This document shows positions 53,981 through 64,000 of a stretch of 64,000 bases of DNA, in pieces (position 1 is the first letter of the stretch; each line of letters starts with the position of its first letter). The position numbers and the translations under genes are program-made. The notes beneath the pieces are model-generated. The model did no database searches. It saw nothing but the letters and a program-made list of their open reading frames with translations, and was not told where the DNA came from. The stretch is from Trebouxia sp. TZW2008 (Eukaryota; Chlorophyta; Trebouxiophyceae; Trebouxiales; Trebouxiaceae): contig BDIU01000195.1 in assembly GCA_002118135.1 (NCBI GenBank), forward strand, positions 1 to 64,000, in the 5' to 3' direction.

Positions 53981-56900
53981 ATGATCTCGAACTTGACGCA
54001 CAGCCCGGCGCAGCCTTTGAATCTCGGCACGGCTGCACGCCGTGGTGCGCAACCGCGCAGTGTCAGCACCTGCCGGTATTGCAGGTGTCAAGCCTCAAAA
54101 ACTGGGTCAACCGTATCAAACACCACCAAGCTTGGCCGACCAGGTGTGCATAGCTCACACTTCGTGAGCTTGCTCATCATTGCATACTCGTCCAAATCAA
54201 GGACGATGTGCTCGGCCGCATGCACTCCCAGGGTCGATCTTGTCACACATCACACTTGTTTGGCTGTGATCAGGTGTAGAAGTCAGCAACGTTGGCATTG
54301 GCACCTGGAGCTGGGCAGACAGGTGCCCCAAATGTCTCTTCTGGACAGCCCACAATCGGATTGCCATGTGCAGTGCAGTGTTGTTCCAACCTCAATGCTG
54401 CATTTGTTCTTGACGATTGTCCTTACACCCATTTGCCCTTACTCAGAAGCACCAATGCAGTCAAGACCAGAATCAAGTGATTGATTTGCAGTTGCCTTGG
54501 TCTTACAAAGAATCTTCTTGCGCTTTTTGTCCTTACATCAAGAGAACACTGTGCATGACTTGACATGCTTGATGTCCTTTTTTCGAGAGGATACTGTGCA
54601 TAGTTCATTATTGAATGCTTGATGCAAACATTGCTGCATCGCAGGTGGGGCTACTGGGGCTATGGGGATACATATGGCAGGCCTGAGAATGAGTCAGCAT
54701 ACGCAGCAACACTTGACTCTGACATGACTTTCTGGGACACAGGTCCGATGTTGCCCTTTCTTCTCCTTCAAAATGATCACACAGCCATATCAGCCAGCTT
54801 GACACATGTTGACAACATACAAAGACTGCTTGTCTGACCAAATGATGATCAAGAGAAGCATGCCTTCTTGCACTTCAAGCCTGAATGTTGGCATCGAGCA
54901 ATGCTGGTGCTCATCTGAAGACAGCGCAGCTGGCAATAGGGGCATCACAACGACAATGAGAAAGAGACACATCAGCTTTCGTACAACTTCCTATTGATGG
55001 GCATGTGGCAAATCCTTTTGCCAGCAGTAATGGATGCTCAAAACCCGCCTAAGCAAGACATCTCTCCGAGGCTGTCTGCTGGATCTGCAGCTGAGATGCA
55101 TGGCTTTGGATTCAAGCTTGCTTGCTGACTGTGTTGCTGACCTATGGCTTTGAATTTATTCCAGCTTGCTGCGCCTAAGTTTATGGCAAGTCAGTGGAGG
55201 TCCTTGGGATTATTTTCAAGTTTGTCTGATGACTGTGCAGCTGAGGTCTATGGCTTTGTCAAGTGTCTTGGGGATCACCTCAAGATTGTCTGCCAACTGT
55301 GCAGCTGGCAAAACACAACATGGGTCAAACACACCTGGCACCTGTGCTAGAACATGTCAGCTGTCGTTTGCATGACTCTCACTGTGTGCAGCAGAATCTA
55401 TGGTTCTGGCAAGTCCAAGGAGTTTCTGGGGGACTTCATCAGGCAGTCAGGCCAAAGTCAAGTCATGACTAAGTACATGTGTCTCATCTCTGTGTCAATA
55501 AGCAATGCTCAATGAAACTCTTCAAATGTGCAGCTGAGATCTATGGCTTTGGCAAGTCTGAGGAGTTCCTGGGGGAGTTCATTAGGCATACAGGCAGCCA
55601 GGACAAAGCTAAGGTGGCCACCAAATTTGCGCCGCTGCCCTGGCGCTTCACCTCACAGACTGTTGTGGACGCCTGCAAGGTACTTCCGCCTGCTCTTCTG
55701 CATCTTTTTCTGCTCTTCGTCTTCTGGTATTCTTCTTCATCTGTTCTTCTTCTTCTTCATCTGCTGATTGTGTGTATCTTAAGACTGCCTTGGCGCTTCA
55801 CCTCTCAGACTGTTCTGGACGCCTGCAAGGCACTACCTTTTGGCCTCATTCAGTCTGTCAGGACACAACTGCTGTGAGGTTGTTCAACATCTGTTCACCC
55901 TGCCCTTCTGCTCTTCGTGTTCTGCTTGCGTAATCTAATTGTTGATTAGGGGCTTCACCTCCCGGATTGTTGTGGACGCCTGCAAAGTGCCTTCTGCTGC
56001 TCTTCTTCAGTCTGTCAGAACGCCTTTGTATGATGCCCTGGCGGCAATTGTATGCATACTTCTTACACCCTGTTGGCCCAGTGTGCGACTTGCAAGATGT
56101 CAGCACAGTCCAGAAACCGTATCACAGTTGGTTTTCCAACCAGCTCGCCTTGATCATCTTTGAGGACGCTTTGCTATTTGGCAAATCTGTCTATGAGTAC
56201 ACCCACAGGTGCATGCATGCAATTGATCTCTGTTCACTTCGTGTGCTGTTGCTTTTGGTGATGATGCACACAGTCTCTTTGGTCAGTAGTCAATTCACAT
56301 GATACAAGGGAGGCTTGCCTGTAAGCATCAGCCAAGCTTTGACTCGGGCTTGTTTGGATTTGACACGTCATGGTCCTGATACTACTGCAACCCCAACCAG
56401 ATTCCATCTTGCCTCCAGGATTAATCTCAATCCGCAGTCCTCATGCCCTTGCAACATGCATATAAATTGATCCGGGAGTGTACATGTAATGCAGGGTAGC
56501 TTGCAGCGGCTGCAAATCCCAAAGCTAGCTCTATACCAAATTCACTTCCCAGCCACTTTCCCAAACCTGTTTGCCAATACGGCGTTTGTGAGGGGCTTGG
56601 CAACCTGTCAGCAGAATGGCTTGACTGAGGCTGTGGGTGTGTCAAATTTCAACGCAAAGCGTCTCAGAGATGCTCATCAGACACTTCAGGTATTGCACAT
56701 GCCTGACCACAATTGTAATGCCTAATTGGATCTGCACGAGCTAGTTCTGTATCAGATCCACTTCCCAGCCACTTGGCCCAAACTCATTTGCTGACACAAG
56801 TTTTGCAAAGGGTCTGGCCACTTGTCAGCAGAATGGCCTGACTGAGGCTGTGGGCGTGTCAAACTTCAACGCAAAGCGCCGTCAAGAAGCTCAGCAGACA

Positions 56901-59900
56901 CTTCGGGTATTGCCCATGCCTGACATTGAGCATTGCAGTGCATGATTGGATCTGAACAGCAAGCTCTAATCACATCCACTTTCTCAAACCTTCATGCCAA
57001 TTTGGCGTGTGTGAGGACTCTGGCAACCTGTCAGCAAAATGGCTTGACTGAGGCTGTGGGTGTGTCAAAATTCAATGCAAAGCGTCTTGAACAAGCTCAT
57101 CAGATGTCGCATGAGTGAGCGTGCCTGACATTGAGCATTGCAACGCATGATTGCATCTACACAACTTATCATCTGCATAGATAGGCAGGTCTCCATGCAG
57201 CGAACGACACATGGAGTGCTGACACGTCGCTCAGTCGCAATCTGTCCACTCAGCAACACTGACAACGATGATAAATGACAATGGCAATGTAAGATAAAGA
57301 TGCAGTACAGTCACAGATAGCCCGGCGATTGTGTGCTGCCTCACGACACCAGCTGTCTCTACAGTCAGCCTGGCTTTGGACTATGTATAACAGTGCTTGA
57401 ATGAAGGGACGCCAACTTTTGTGCGCTGTTTGTGACCTTGACCTCAGGGCATCCAACCAGCACAGCAGTGTCAATCAATGGTTCATTCATTGTCATCTGT
57501 ACTGGGCAGCAAATGAGTGGTTGAGTGCTGGCCTGGTACAGTGTGCTGCTGTGAGTTATTCCATCCACTTACTTGAGTACAGCAAAGATATCCATGTGAC
57601 CAGTATCATGTGACATTGACAGTGAGCACATGTTGTGCGAGCATTGATAGATCGAGTAAGTCTCACATGGGCTGCTTCAAGCTTTCATTGCTGCATCGCA
57701 ACGTTTGCTCACTGAATCATGATTCTTAAAAGCTTTGTTTTGGCCGTTGATGAGCCGGAAAGCAGCGCTTTAGACAGCAACAACAAACATCTGCGCCACT
57801 TTTGGCCCAGAATAAGTGAACAGCTTGTTTGAAGGATGGCACTTCGTTTCTTGATAGGCAAATCAGAACAGAGTTACCCCTAGGGTAATCACAAGCCTGA
57901 CCATGGCAAGAGCAAAAGCCTAGGAACAGCGAATCACCATAGTCTAACTTTCACTTGTCAATACTTCAAAATACTTGCACGATGTGTATTACATAATGGC
58001 ATCAGCATGTTGTGTATTACGTATCGGCGTCAGCATATTGTGTATTTCGCAGTTTGCGCTATATCTCAGTGAACCACTTTCTCAAGTTGCATGTGTTGTG
58101 TATTATGTATTGAGTATTGCGCACGGTGATCCCTGCCTTGGAACTTGAGTAATAGCTGAGCAGCGTTGTTGATTTTCAGCTGCTCCCAAGGGGGCACTAG
58201 CCTCAGCAGAGCTCCCTGCTCATGATTACAAAGAGCTGTGTAGCTTGACATACTCGTTCGTACTCATAAGCTATGAGCCTTACACCTGTTGCATTACATC
58301 TTTGATTTCAATGTGCTGATCTGCATCAAGGTCTGCCTTTCAGGCTTAGCTCCCAGCAAAGCACTGGGCCTCATGAATTTGCAAGGAGTCAATTTGGCCT
58401 CAAAACAGATCAAGTACATTTTGCTGCATCAAACCGGATCAATTGGGCTTGCATGATTAAGGGGTGGGTTGGGCGTCAAATCAGGTGTGGTACAGCTGAC
58501 TGTGTCGAGTCCCTGGCGAGAACGGGGAGCTGAAAGATTGTGATGATCAAGAAGCAAGCTGACCCTGAAATCATGAGCAGAGCAACCCACTTCGTAAAAG
58601 AGGCTGCTTGGCTTCGCAAGATCAAGGAGTGGACTTGGCGTCAAATTAGGTGCAGTACAGCTTGCTGTACAGAACCCCTGAGAGGACTGGGCTTGCATCA
58701 AAGTCTCCTGTCACCCAGAATGTCAGTCAGACTGAAAACGCAGCACTGCAATAGACCAGACCGACTGACTGTGCAGGATCAAGGGGTGGACTTGGCGTCA
58801 AATCAAGTACAGTACAGCTTATTGTACAGAGCTCCTGAGAGGAATGGGGTGCTGAAGGTCTGCCAGGAGTTGGGAATCACCCTCATTGCCTACTCTCCCC
58901 TCTGCCAGGGCTTGCTCACAGGTCAGCAGAAAGCCCTGTAGTAATTGCAATTCAATGTCTCATGTCCGGATTTCAGAATGTGTGGAGCAGTGTTTCCTCT
59001 ATCTCCTGAGAGGAACAGGTTGTTGAAAGCTTGTCAGGAGTTGGGGATGACCCTCGTTGCCTACTCAACCCTCTGCCAGGGCTTGCTCACAGGTTAGCAG
59101 AAGGGCATACTGCGCCTGTTAATCAGTGCTTTGGTTTCTAAATGCCAGATATTGCTGACAGTTCAGCAAGGGTGCTGAAGGCATGCCAGGAGTTGAGAAT
59201 CACCCTCATAGCCTACTGTCCCCTCTGCCAGGGGCTTGCTCACAGGTGAGCCCAAGCCTTGTACCAATCGCAACTCAATGTCTCATTTTTGGAACTCAGA
59301 ATGTACAAAGCAGTGTTTTCCTTGTTCCCTGGGAGAGATGGGTCGCTGAAGGTGTGCCAGGAGTTGGGAATCACCCTCATTGCAGACTCCCCATTGAGCC
59401 AGGGCTTGCTCACAGGTCAGTCAAAGCTCTGTAGTGATTGCAATTCAACATATCTTGTGGGGAACTCAAAATGTGTGGAGCAGTGTTAACGCTATCTCCT
59501 GAGAGGAACTGGTTGTTGAAAGCTTGTCAGGAGTTGGGGATGACCCTCGTTGCCTACTCACCCCTCTGCCAGGGCTTGCTCACAGGTTAGCAAAAGCGCT
59601 TGTCGCTGCTGGTAGTCAGCGCTTTGCTTTTTGTATTGTTTACAGTTCAGCAAGGGTGATGAAGGTCTGCCAGGAGTTGGGAATCACTCTCATTTCCTAC
59701 TCTCCCCTGTATCAAGGCTTGCTTACTGGTCAGCATGTCGTGTCAATGCGTCAGCAATCACTGCTGATGTTGATGAACGGGATCATGTAGCTTTTACTGC
59801 CTAATTGCCTGCCCTCACCTGTGCCAGGGTCTGCTCACAGGTCAGCATTGCATGCAGACCAGACGCTGCTCATGTTGCTTTTGCCTGCAAACAAGCTTGT

Positions 59901-61080
59901 CAGCCTCAGCCCAAAACTCTTGAAGCTGCAGATAGCAAGCTGGGTTGGTTTGCTCACAACAATAACAAGAAATTTAGACAGAACCAATTGACATATGGAG
60001 CACGCAGATTTTGATCTGCAGGCAAATCTGATGGCATTAACAGCCCCAAAGGGGCTGGGGGGGTACTTTTTGCCAAACATAAATCATCACCAAAATTGAA
60101 TGTACATGCATGACAATTGTCTGTCTTGCAGGCAAGTATGATGGTAACAACAATCCTAAAGGGGCGAGGGGGGCGTTGTTCACCAAGAGTAAGGCCCAAG
60201 CCGTGCAGCCCCTTATACAGCTGATGAGGGAGATTGGGCAGAAGCAGGGCGGCAAAACCCCTGCCCAGGTTGCCATCAACTGGTGCCTCTGCAAGGGTAC
60301 CTTGCCCATTCCAGGTTAGCTGCTTGCTGTGTGTGTCTTGAAATGTTTCTGCACATTGCTTGGTGTGTGTGTTGGAGTACGAGCGCAGAAGCAAGGCAGC
60401 AAAACTCCTGCTCAGGTTGCTATCAATTGAGGTGTCTGCAAGGGAAACCTACCCCATCCCAGGTCAGCTGCTTGCTGTGTGTGCTTTGAAGCGTTTCTAC
60501 CACTTGCTTGCTGTGTGTGTATTGGGGTACAAGGGCAGAAGCAGGGCAGCAAAACCTGTGAACAGCAAAATCCCTGTCCAGGTTGCCATGGTGCCTGTGG
60601 TCCTGTACCCATACCAGTCAAGCTGATGCTACACCGTGACAAATTGCATGTGCATAGCTTTGATGTTTGGGACTGCAGACCTTCTGAAGCTCAAGACATC
60701 ATACAATATCAGCTGATGCCTCCAGCTTTCTGTTGGCTGATTGTTGTGTGTGCCTTGTATGGGTTCTATTGGCTGCTTGAGGTGTATATTTGATGGCTAT
60801 TGGTGGCTGCTTGCCGTGTGTGTAACTGCAGCTGGGTTCATCTGCCAGGTGCTGGGAAGTTGCGTCAGAGAAATTGTCATCATTCACTCGTCATTATCGT
60901 ATAGCACGAAAATGGACATTCAACTTTGTCACAGGTGCCAAGGATGCGAAGCAGGCTAAAGAAGCAGTAGGAGCCTTGGGCTGGCGCCTCACACCACAGC
61001 AGTGCCGTGCTCTGGAAGCCACTGCAGACAGCATTTCACGAAATGACATTGCGTTCAGCGCTCCCTTTGAAAAGTGGTAG
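53981..61080 (+). CDS. Aldo/keto reductase, plastid-targeted type (374 aa)
   Basis: Exons: 53981-54143, 54274-54322, 54645-54742, 55534-55679, 56495-56689, 58777-58921, 60132-60314, 60935-61080; phases close exactly. NADPH-dependent reduction of carbonyl substrates on a TIM barrel. Residues 1 to about 48 are Ser/Thr/Arg-rich like a chloroplast transit peptide. The barrel follows: [18 protein letters not shown], then FWDTAEIYG with the catalytic Asp (about 101) and Tyr (107), VATKFAP (Lys about 134), LYQIHFP (His about 169), [33 protein letters not shown], and [10 protein letters not shown] for the NADP phosphate. All four catalytic residues are present. Closest in kind to plant plastid reductases related to At1g06690 and to pyridoxal-reductase-like proteins; the substrate is unknown. 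The 2.1-kb intron before exon 6 and all shorter ones from exon 3 on carry decayed exon-edge copies. Confidence 0.93.
55091..55470 (+). repeat. Exon-start ladder before reductase exon 4
   Basis: Copies of GCAGCTGAGATCTATGGCTT start at 55091, 55241 and 55392, before the true exon at 55534. Spacing is remarkably regular at 150, 151 and 142 bases. The last copy extends to about 55450 (GGAGTTTCTGGGGGACTTCA); the first is the shortest. Confidence 0.9.
55785..55990 (+). repeat. Exon-end ladder after reductase exon 4
   Basis: The exon end (TGGCGCTTCACCTCACAGAC..GCCTGCAAG, true end 55679) recurs with ends at 55829 and 55986, 150 and 157 bases apart. Donors are degraded to GC and GT-like GTGCC. Confidence 0.9.
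56738..57115 (+). repeat. Two copies of reductase exon 5
   Basis: Large copies of exon 5 (56495-56689) end near 56905 and 57115. Both retain GAGGCTGTGGGTGTGTCAAA or a one-base variant, but have frameshifts in the first half. Confidence 0.9.
57116..58375. other. Intron 5 of the reductase, unique sequence
   Basis: No exon, RNA gene or exon copy recognised. A GTGTATTACGTAT-like motif is repeated loosely at 57985-58120. Confidence 0.4.
58380..58700 (+). repeat. Exon-start ladder before reductase exon 6
   Basis: Copies of the head (AAGGGGTGGACTTGGCGTCA) start near 58380, 58459 and 58622, upstream of 58777. The nearest continues through GTACAGCTTGCTGTACAGAA and CCTGAGAGGA before diverging. Confidence 0.85.
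59004..59840 (+). repeat. Six-copy exon-end ladder after reductase exon 6
   Basis: The exon end (CAGGAGTTGGGAATCACCCT..CAGGGCTTGCTCACAG, donor at 58922) is repeated with ends at 59092, 59245, 59415, 59585, 59728 and 59840, at spacings of 171, 153, 170, 170, 143 and 112 bases. All keep GT after the exon end (GTTAGC, GTGAGC, GTCAGT, GTTAGC, GTCAGC, GTCAGC). Several still encode [10 protein letters not shown]. Confidence 0.92.
60013..60075 (+). repeat. Decayed copy of the start of reductase exon 7
   Basis: TGCAGGCAAATCTGATGGCA, then CCCCAAAGGGGCTGGGGGGG, mirrors the exon head at 60132. Confidence 0.85.
60385..60618 (+). repeat. Two copies of the end of reductase exon 7
   Basis: The exon end (true end 60314) recurs with ends near 60463 and 60616, both starting GCAGAAGCA(A/G)GGCAGCAAAA. 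The first has an in-frame TGA (CAATTGAGG) and keeps GTCAGC; the second has an insertion and a later break. Confidence 0.9.
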
Positions 61081-61084
61081 ATTA

Positions 61085-61170
61085 TGCAGCAAGGATCTAG
61101 AAGCTACTGTTGACAGCATTCAAGAAATGACTTTGCATCCAGCGCTGTTCTGGGGCAATGGCAGATCTTG
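61085..61170 (+). repeat. Decayed copy of the last reductase exon's 3' end
   Basis: GATCTAGAAGCTACTGTTGA, then CAGCATTCAAGAAATGACTT, repeats the exon end just upstream of the stop at 61078-61080, placing a copy directly after the stop codon. Confidence 0.85.
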
Positions 61171-62126
61171 TTGCACCTGTGTTTACATATTTGTGTCCGT
61201 GTACTGAATGTTCCTGGGGTTTGTATTCCGCTGTGGGCTGTTGCTTGCATTGTATCAGGGTCTAGAGTTTCCTGTGTGCTGTTGCTTGTGGTTTATGCCT
61301 AAAATACTATTCTTCCATCTGCATTCTTGGGAGGCAATCATGCGATTCAGTAAAGTTTGCTGCACATTGCGCTTATGGCATTGTTAATGACAGTCATGCC
61401 AGCCTCGTGGTTGCTGTACGACATACATTACCTGTACGCTATACATACCATTGGTCTGCTATGCACACGTGGGCAGAACGACACTGCGCCAACCATCGTT
61501 GAGTGCATATTGATGTTGCCTGCATATGCTTGATGTCGTTTCTGGAAATTCGCACACAATGGAAGTCCCAAAGTGCTATATCGCAGACATTACCACATCA
61601 AGGAGAACCTTTGTGTTGAAGTCTGAAAGTGCCTGCTGACGTCTTGCACATACGGACGCAACTTTACATTCTGGAAACATAAGATTAAGTTACAAGATTT
61701 AAAGTTCAGCTATACAGGAGAGTCTACTTCACAGGGGAAAAGATCAGGACAGTGCTCTGAGAGCATACCTGAAAGAGGTACACCTAAAAGACGGATCAAA
61801 ACCATAAACCCACTCATGAATAAAATACAGAAAATAAACACGATGGTATGCCCTTCAAACACCGAATGCATGCAACTAAAGCCTCAACAAGGTGGGCGCT
61901 ATGTTAACATTAAGCATAAGTCCTGGCTCAAAGCTCAAACTGAATCAAGACCAAAAAACTTAGCGAGCTTGCAAATTAGCATACCAACACTATCAAAAAA
62001 GTTTCTGTAATCGCTGCTGTCCAAGCTGAGAAGCTGCAACCTGACCACAAGCCGCAACTAGGGCTGTACCTTCCCTGCTGTACAACACCAAAGACTAATG
62101 TGCTGCTGAAGGAACAATACATGCAG
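61171..62126. other. Convergent 3' region between reductase and WSS1-like gene
   Basis: No coding exon supported. The stretch 61680-62010 is richer in A than the surroundings and contains a chance A-rich open frame. Confidence 0.4.
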
Positions 62127-63896
62127 CTAGATGGTAGGCCTGCTTAAATTGGGCACACCATAGCTGTACTTCCAACGAAGACACATAGCACAGTGTGTCA
62201 ATGCTGATGCATTGACAACAGAGCAAAATTTGCAGACCCAGCTGTCCGACTGAAAATCAAAAGGTCTGACTTGACCGCATGCAGCACACTGCAAGCAAGA
62301 ACTTTTATTCAACAAAGTGCAGGTGCTGCATTCCCATTCATCAACCGGCATGCTTCTTTCATCTGCCTGTGGAGGTTCTTCACTGTACATTGTTGGGGCT
62401 AGAAATATCCTGTTGCTGAGGTCATCATGATTGTCAAGCCGTGTGCGCTTTGTATCTGGCTGATGAAGTGGTGAGGGTCCTGGGTCATCTGTCACGTCGA
62501 CAACATCCTCAAAAATTTGTTCTGCAGTACTCTTGACACCAGATGCGTGCAGTATCTGCTCCTGCTGCTGCAGCTGCTGCTGTTTCTGCTCATGCTGCTG
62601 CAGCTGCTGCTGCTGCTGTTGCTGCTTATGCTGATGCTGCTGGTGCTGCTGCCGCTGCTGCGCATGTGACTGCAAGTTTTCCCTTGCAGCTTGGGTTTTG
62701 CTGCTAGAGCAATCTTGATCATTGGCAATCTGGGCCTGTTGTGTTGAGGGCGTCTGTCCGGGGTGGTGTGAAGGGTCTACCACAATGACGTCATCATCAT
62801 TGTTGTACTGGATGTCAGTGCCGTGGTCACATGGGCACCACACGTTGTCTCTGGCCCGCCTCTCAGCTGCCCTAGCAGCCGCCTGCAATCAACAATGATT
62901 ATCAATGGCATGCAGCCAGTTTCGCTTGGGTCTCAAGATTTGACAGGCTGTATCAAGCAATGATCAGATTTGCAATGAGCTCATTGCTTTGCTTGCAGTG
63001 AACAATGATAACGTGAGGCATCAAGTCGCTTGCTTGGCAGTCATGTCGCACCAATACACAGACTGCGCCAGATACTGGTCAGGTTTGCTGTGGGCTCATT
63101 GCTTTGCTTGCAGGGACCAATCATGACATGAGGCACTCAGCCACTTGCTTGGCAGTCATGTCACACCAATGCACACACTGTGCAGGCAATGATCATATTC
63201 GCACTGAGCTGACTGGCTTGCATGCAGTGAACAATGATAACTTGAACAAAGTTCCTCATACACCTCAAAGCATGCCTATGGAATCTGCTGTACTGCACCA
63301 AGATGGGAACCTGTACCTGAGGTGATTGGCTTGGTTGCAGTGAACCATGATGGTTTGAGTACAGTGCCTCATACACCTCAAAACACGCCTATGTAATCTG
63401 CTCTGCTGCACAAACATGTGAATGTGTACCTGAGCTGGTGTCAAGCCTTTGAGCAAGGTGACATCTCCTCCAAGCTTTCTGGGTCCAGATGGCATCACGG
63501 CTTGCTGTTTCATGCGGGCCTCAGCAGCCTGCAAACTCCGAGAAGATGCCATAGTTTATTGAAAACAGTGCACAACTAGCAAGACCTTTTTCACGTGGGC
63601 CTCTGCAGCCTGCACAGCCCCAGGAAATGCGACAGTTGAGCAAAATCAGAAGCCCTTTGAGAAGTTGTGGCATGCAGGCCTCTACAGCCTGCACATGGTC
63701 AGGAAATGCAATGAACAATGATTGGACAGACAGTGAGAGCTTGAGCACGACTGACCTTTAGGGCTAAGCTCTTCGCCTGGTGTGAGGGAGGGTTGTGAAT
63801 TGGGACAGGGCCTCTACCACCCAGCCTTCCCACAGAGGCGGCATCAAAGCCAACACCACTGCCTGAAATGCCCTTTGACATGAACCCCTCACATTC
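62127..63896 (-). CDS. WSS1-like DNA-protein-crosslink protease, C-terminal part (N-terminus beyond window)
   Basis: Minus-strand exons 63756-63896, 63430-63528 and 62127-62882, all phase 0, give the last 331 residues. The WLM metalloprotease domain itself (HExxH) lies past the right edge; what remains is its tail (ECEGFMSKGISGSG, then GRLGGR, then MPSGPRKLGGD, then AAARAAERRARDNVWC), which is diagnostic of WLM/WSS1 proteins. The last exon adds a SUMO-interacting motif (DDDVIVVDPS), a Gln/His-rich run and two RanBP2-type zinc fingers (WECSTCTLLNKSSCLQCAAC and WVCKFCSVVNASALTHCAMC). Known family role: proteolysis of proteins crosslinked to DNA with help from SUMO and Cdc48/p97, in the nucleus. 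The last intron and the one before it contain duplicated exon-edge units as in the other genes. Confidence 0.85.
62560..62662 (-). repeat. Coding (CAG)n poly-glutamine tract
   Basis: Imperfect CTG/CAG array within the last exon of the WSS1-like gene, read on the minus strand as Gln with His and Glu interruptions. Confidence 0.85.
62990..63440 (-). repeat. Tandem intron/exon-edge units in the WSS1-like gene
   Basis: GCTTGGCAGTCATGTCGCAC and CTTGCAGTGAACAATGATAA blocks repeat at about 62995-63180. Units with CTCATACACCTCAAAGCATG and GTGTACCTGAG repeat at 63236-63440. On the minus strand the last contains the CAG/GTAC donor edge of exon 63430-63528, so these are copies of that exon's end plus intron, about 110 bases apart. 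Confidence 0.7.
63590..63710 (-). repeat. Exon-start copies upstream of the 63430-63528 exon
   Basis: GGCCTCTGCAGCCTGCACA (about 63599) and GGCCTCTACAGCCTGCACA (about 63683) repeat the acceptor edge of the exon (GGCCTCAGCAGCCTGCAAA near 63520), read on the minus strand as intron tail plus first codons. Spacing is about 80 bases. Confidence 0.75.
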
Positions 63897-64000
63897 CTGC
63901 ATCAAAAGCTCTTGTGCAGCAGCTTCCATGCATAGTCAGCGCATGTCAAACACTAAGCAAAAGGGGAGGCGGTGTAGATGGCGCAGAGTTTGCTGCAGAC

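Noticed and set aside
54806..55030. Possible reductase exon between exons 3 and 4
   Set aside because: Exon 3 (FWDT) joins directly in phase to AEIYG at 55534, as the aldo/keto reductase fold requires; the stretch has no matching motif.
61816..62010. 64-codon Lys/Gln/Ser-rich frame
   Set aside because: Chance frame in an A-rich convergent 3' region, with no acceptor, donor or homology.

Overview
The window is nuclear DNA of a eukaryote. The genes are broken into many short exons with GT-AG and some GC-AG introns, base composition is near balanced, and (TGCTG)n, (CAG)n and (GAAT)n microsatellites are scattered through the introns. The protein set points to a green alga, most likely a trebouxiophyte. 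It includes a secreted Cys-rich protein whose mature start carries an Arg-Ser-Leu-Leu-Gln motif, a Trp-Pro-type leucine-rich-repeat protein, an algal cellulose-synthase-like GT2 enzyme and a plastid-type aldo/keto reductase. The taxonomic call is inference.

Layout from left to right. (1) 362 to at least 3671, plus strand: an alanyl-tRNA editing protein (AARSD1/AlaX type) whose 3' end is not resolved. (2) 5528-26011, plus: one very large gene with 17 modelled exons and about 2342 residues, mostly low-complexity and repetitive, of unknown function. (3) 26867-38013, plus: a secreted surface protein of about 690 residues, with a signal peptide, a chain of phase 1-1 Cys-rich exons, a Pro-rich hinge, a C-terminal globular part and a hydrophobic, GPI-signal-like tail. 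(4) 39598-50343, plus: an 837-residue membrane glycosyltransferase of family GT2. (5) 51296-52777, minus: an uninterrupted F-box-like/LRR protein. (6) 53981-61080, plus: a 374-residue plastid-type aldo/keto reductase in eight exons. (7) 62127 to the right edge, minus: the C-terminal part of a WSS1-like (WLM family) DNA-protein-crosslink protease with two RanBP2-type zinc fingers. The gene models for 2, 3, 4 and 6 were built by joining exons by hand; reading frame and intron phase close exactly in all four.

The most striking signal is not a gene. In nearly every intron-containing gene, the introns hold tandem, progressively decayed copies of the adjoining exon edge: acceptor plus exon start in the upstream intron, or exon end plus donor in the downstream intron. 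Up to seven units occur per ladder, spaced about 100-220 bases, most often 150-200. I count more than 30 such ladders. The uninterrupted LRR gene has none. In the Cys-rich gene every exon from 5 to 13 is symmetric (phase 1-1), so a duplicated exon can be added without a frameshift; there the process seems able to lengthen the protein.

Other features of note are a 132-bp TWA-type MITE, a perfect 24-bp hairpin beside it, a cluster of GC-AG introns, coding minisatellites in the large gene and a two-base assembly gap at 33831-33832. The genes do not form an obvious pathway. Two (surface protein, GT2 synthase) concern the cell surface, and two (tRNA editing, crosslink repair) concern quality control.
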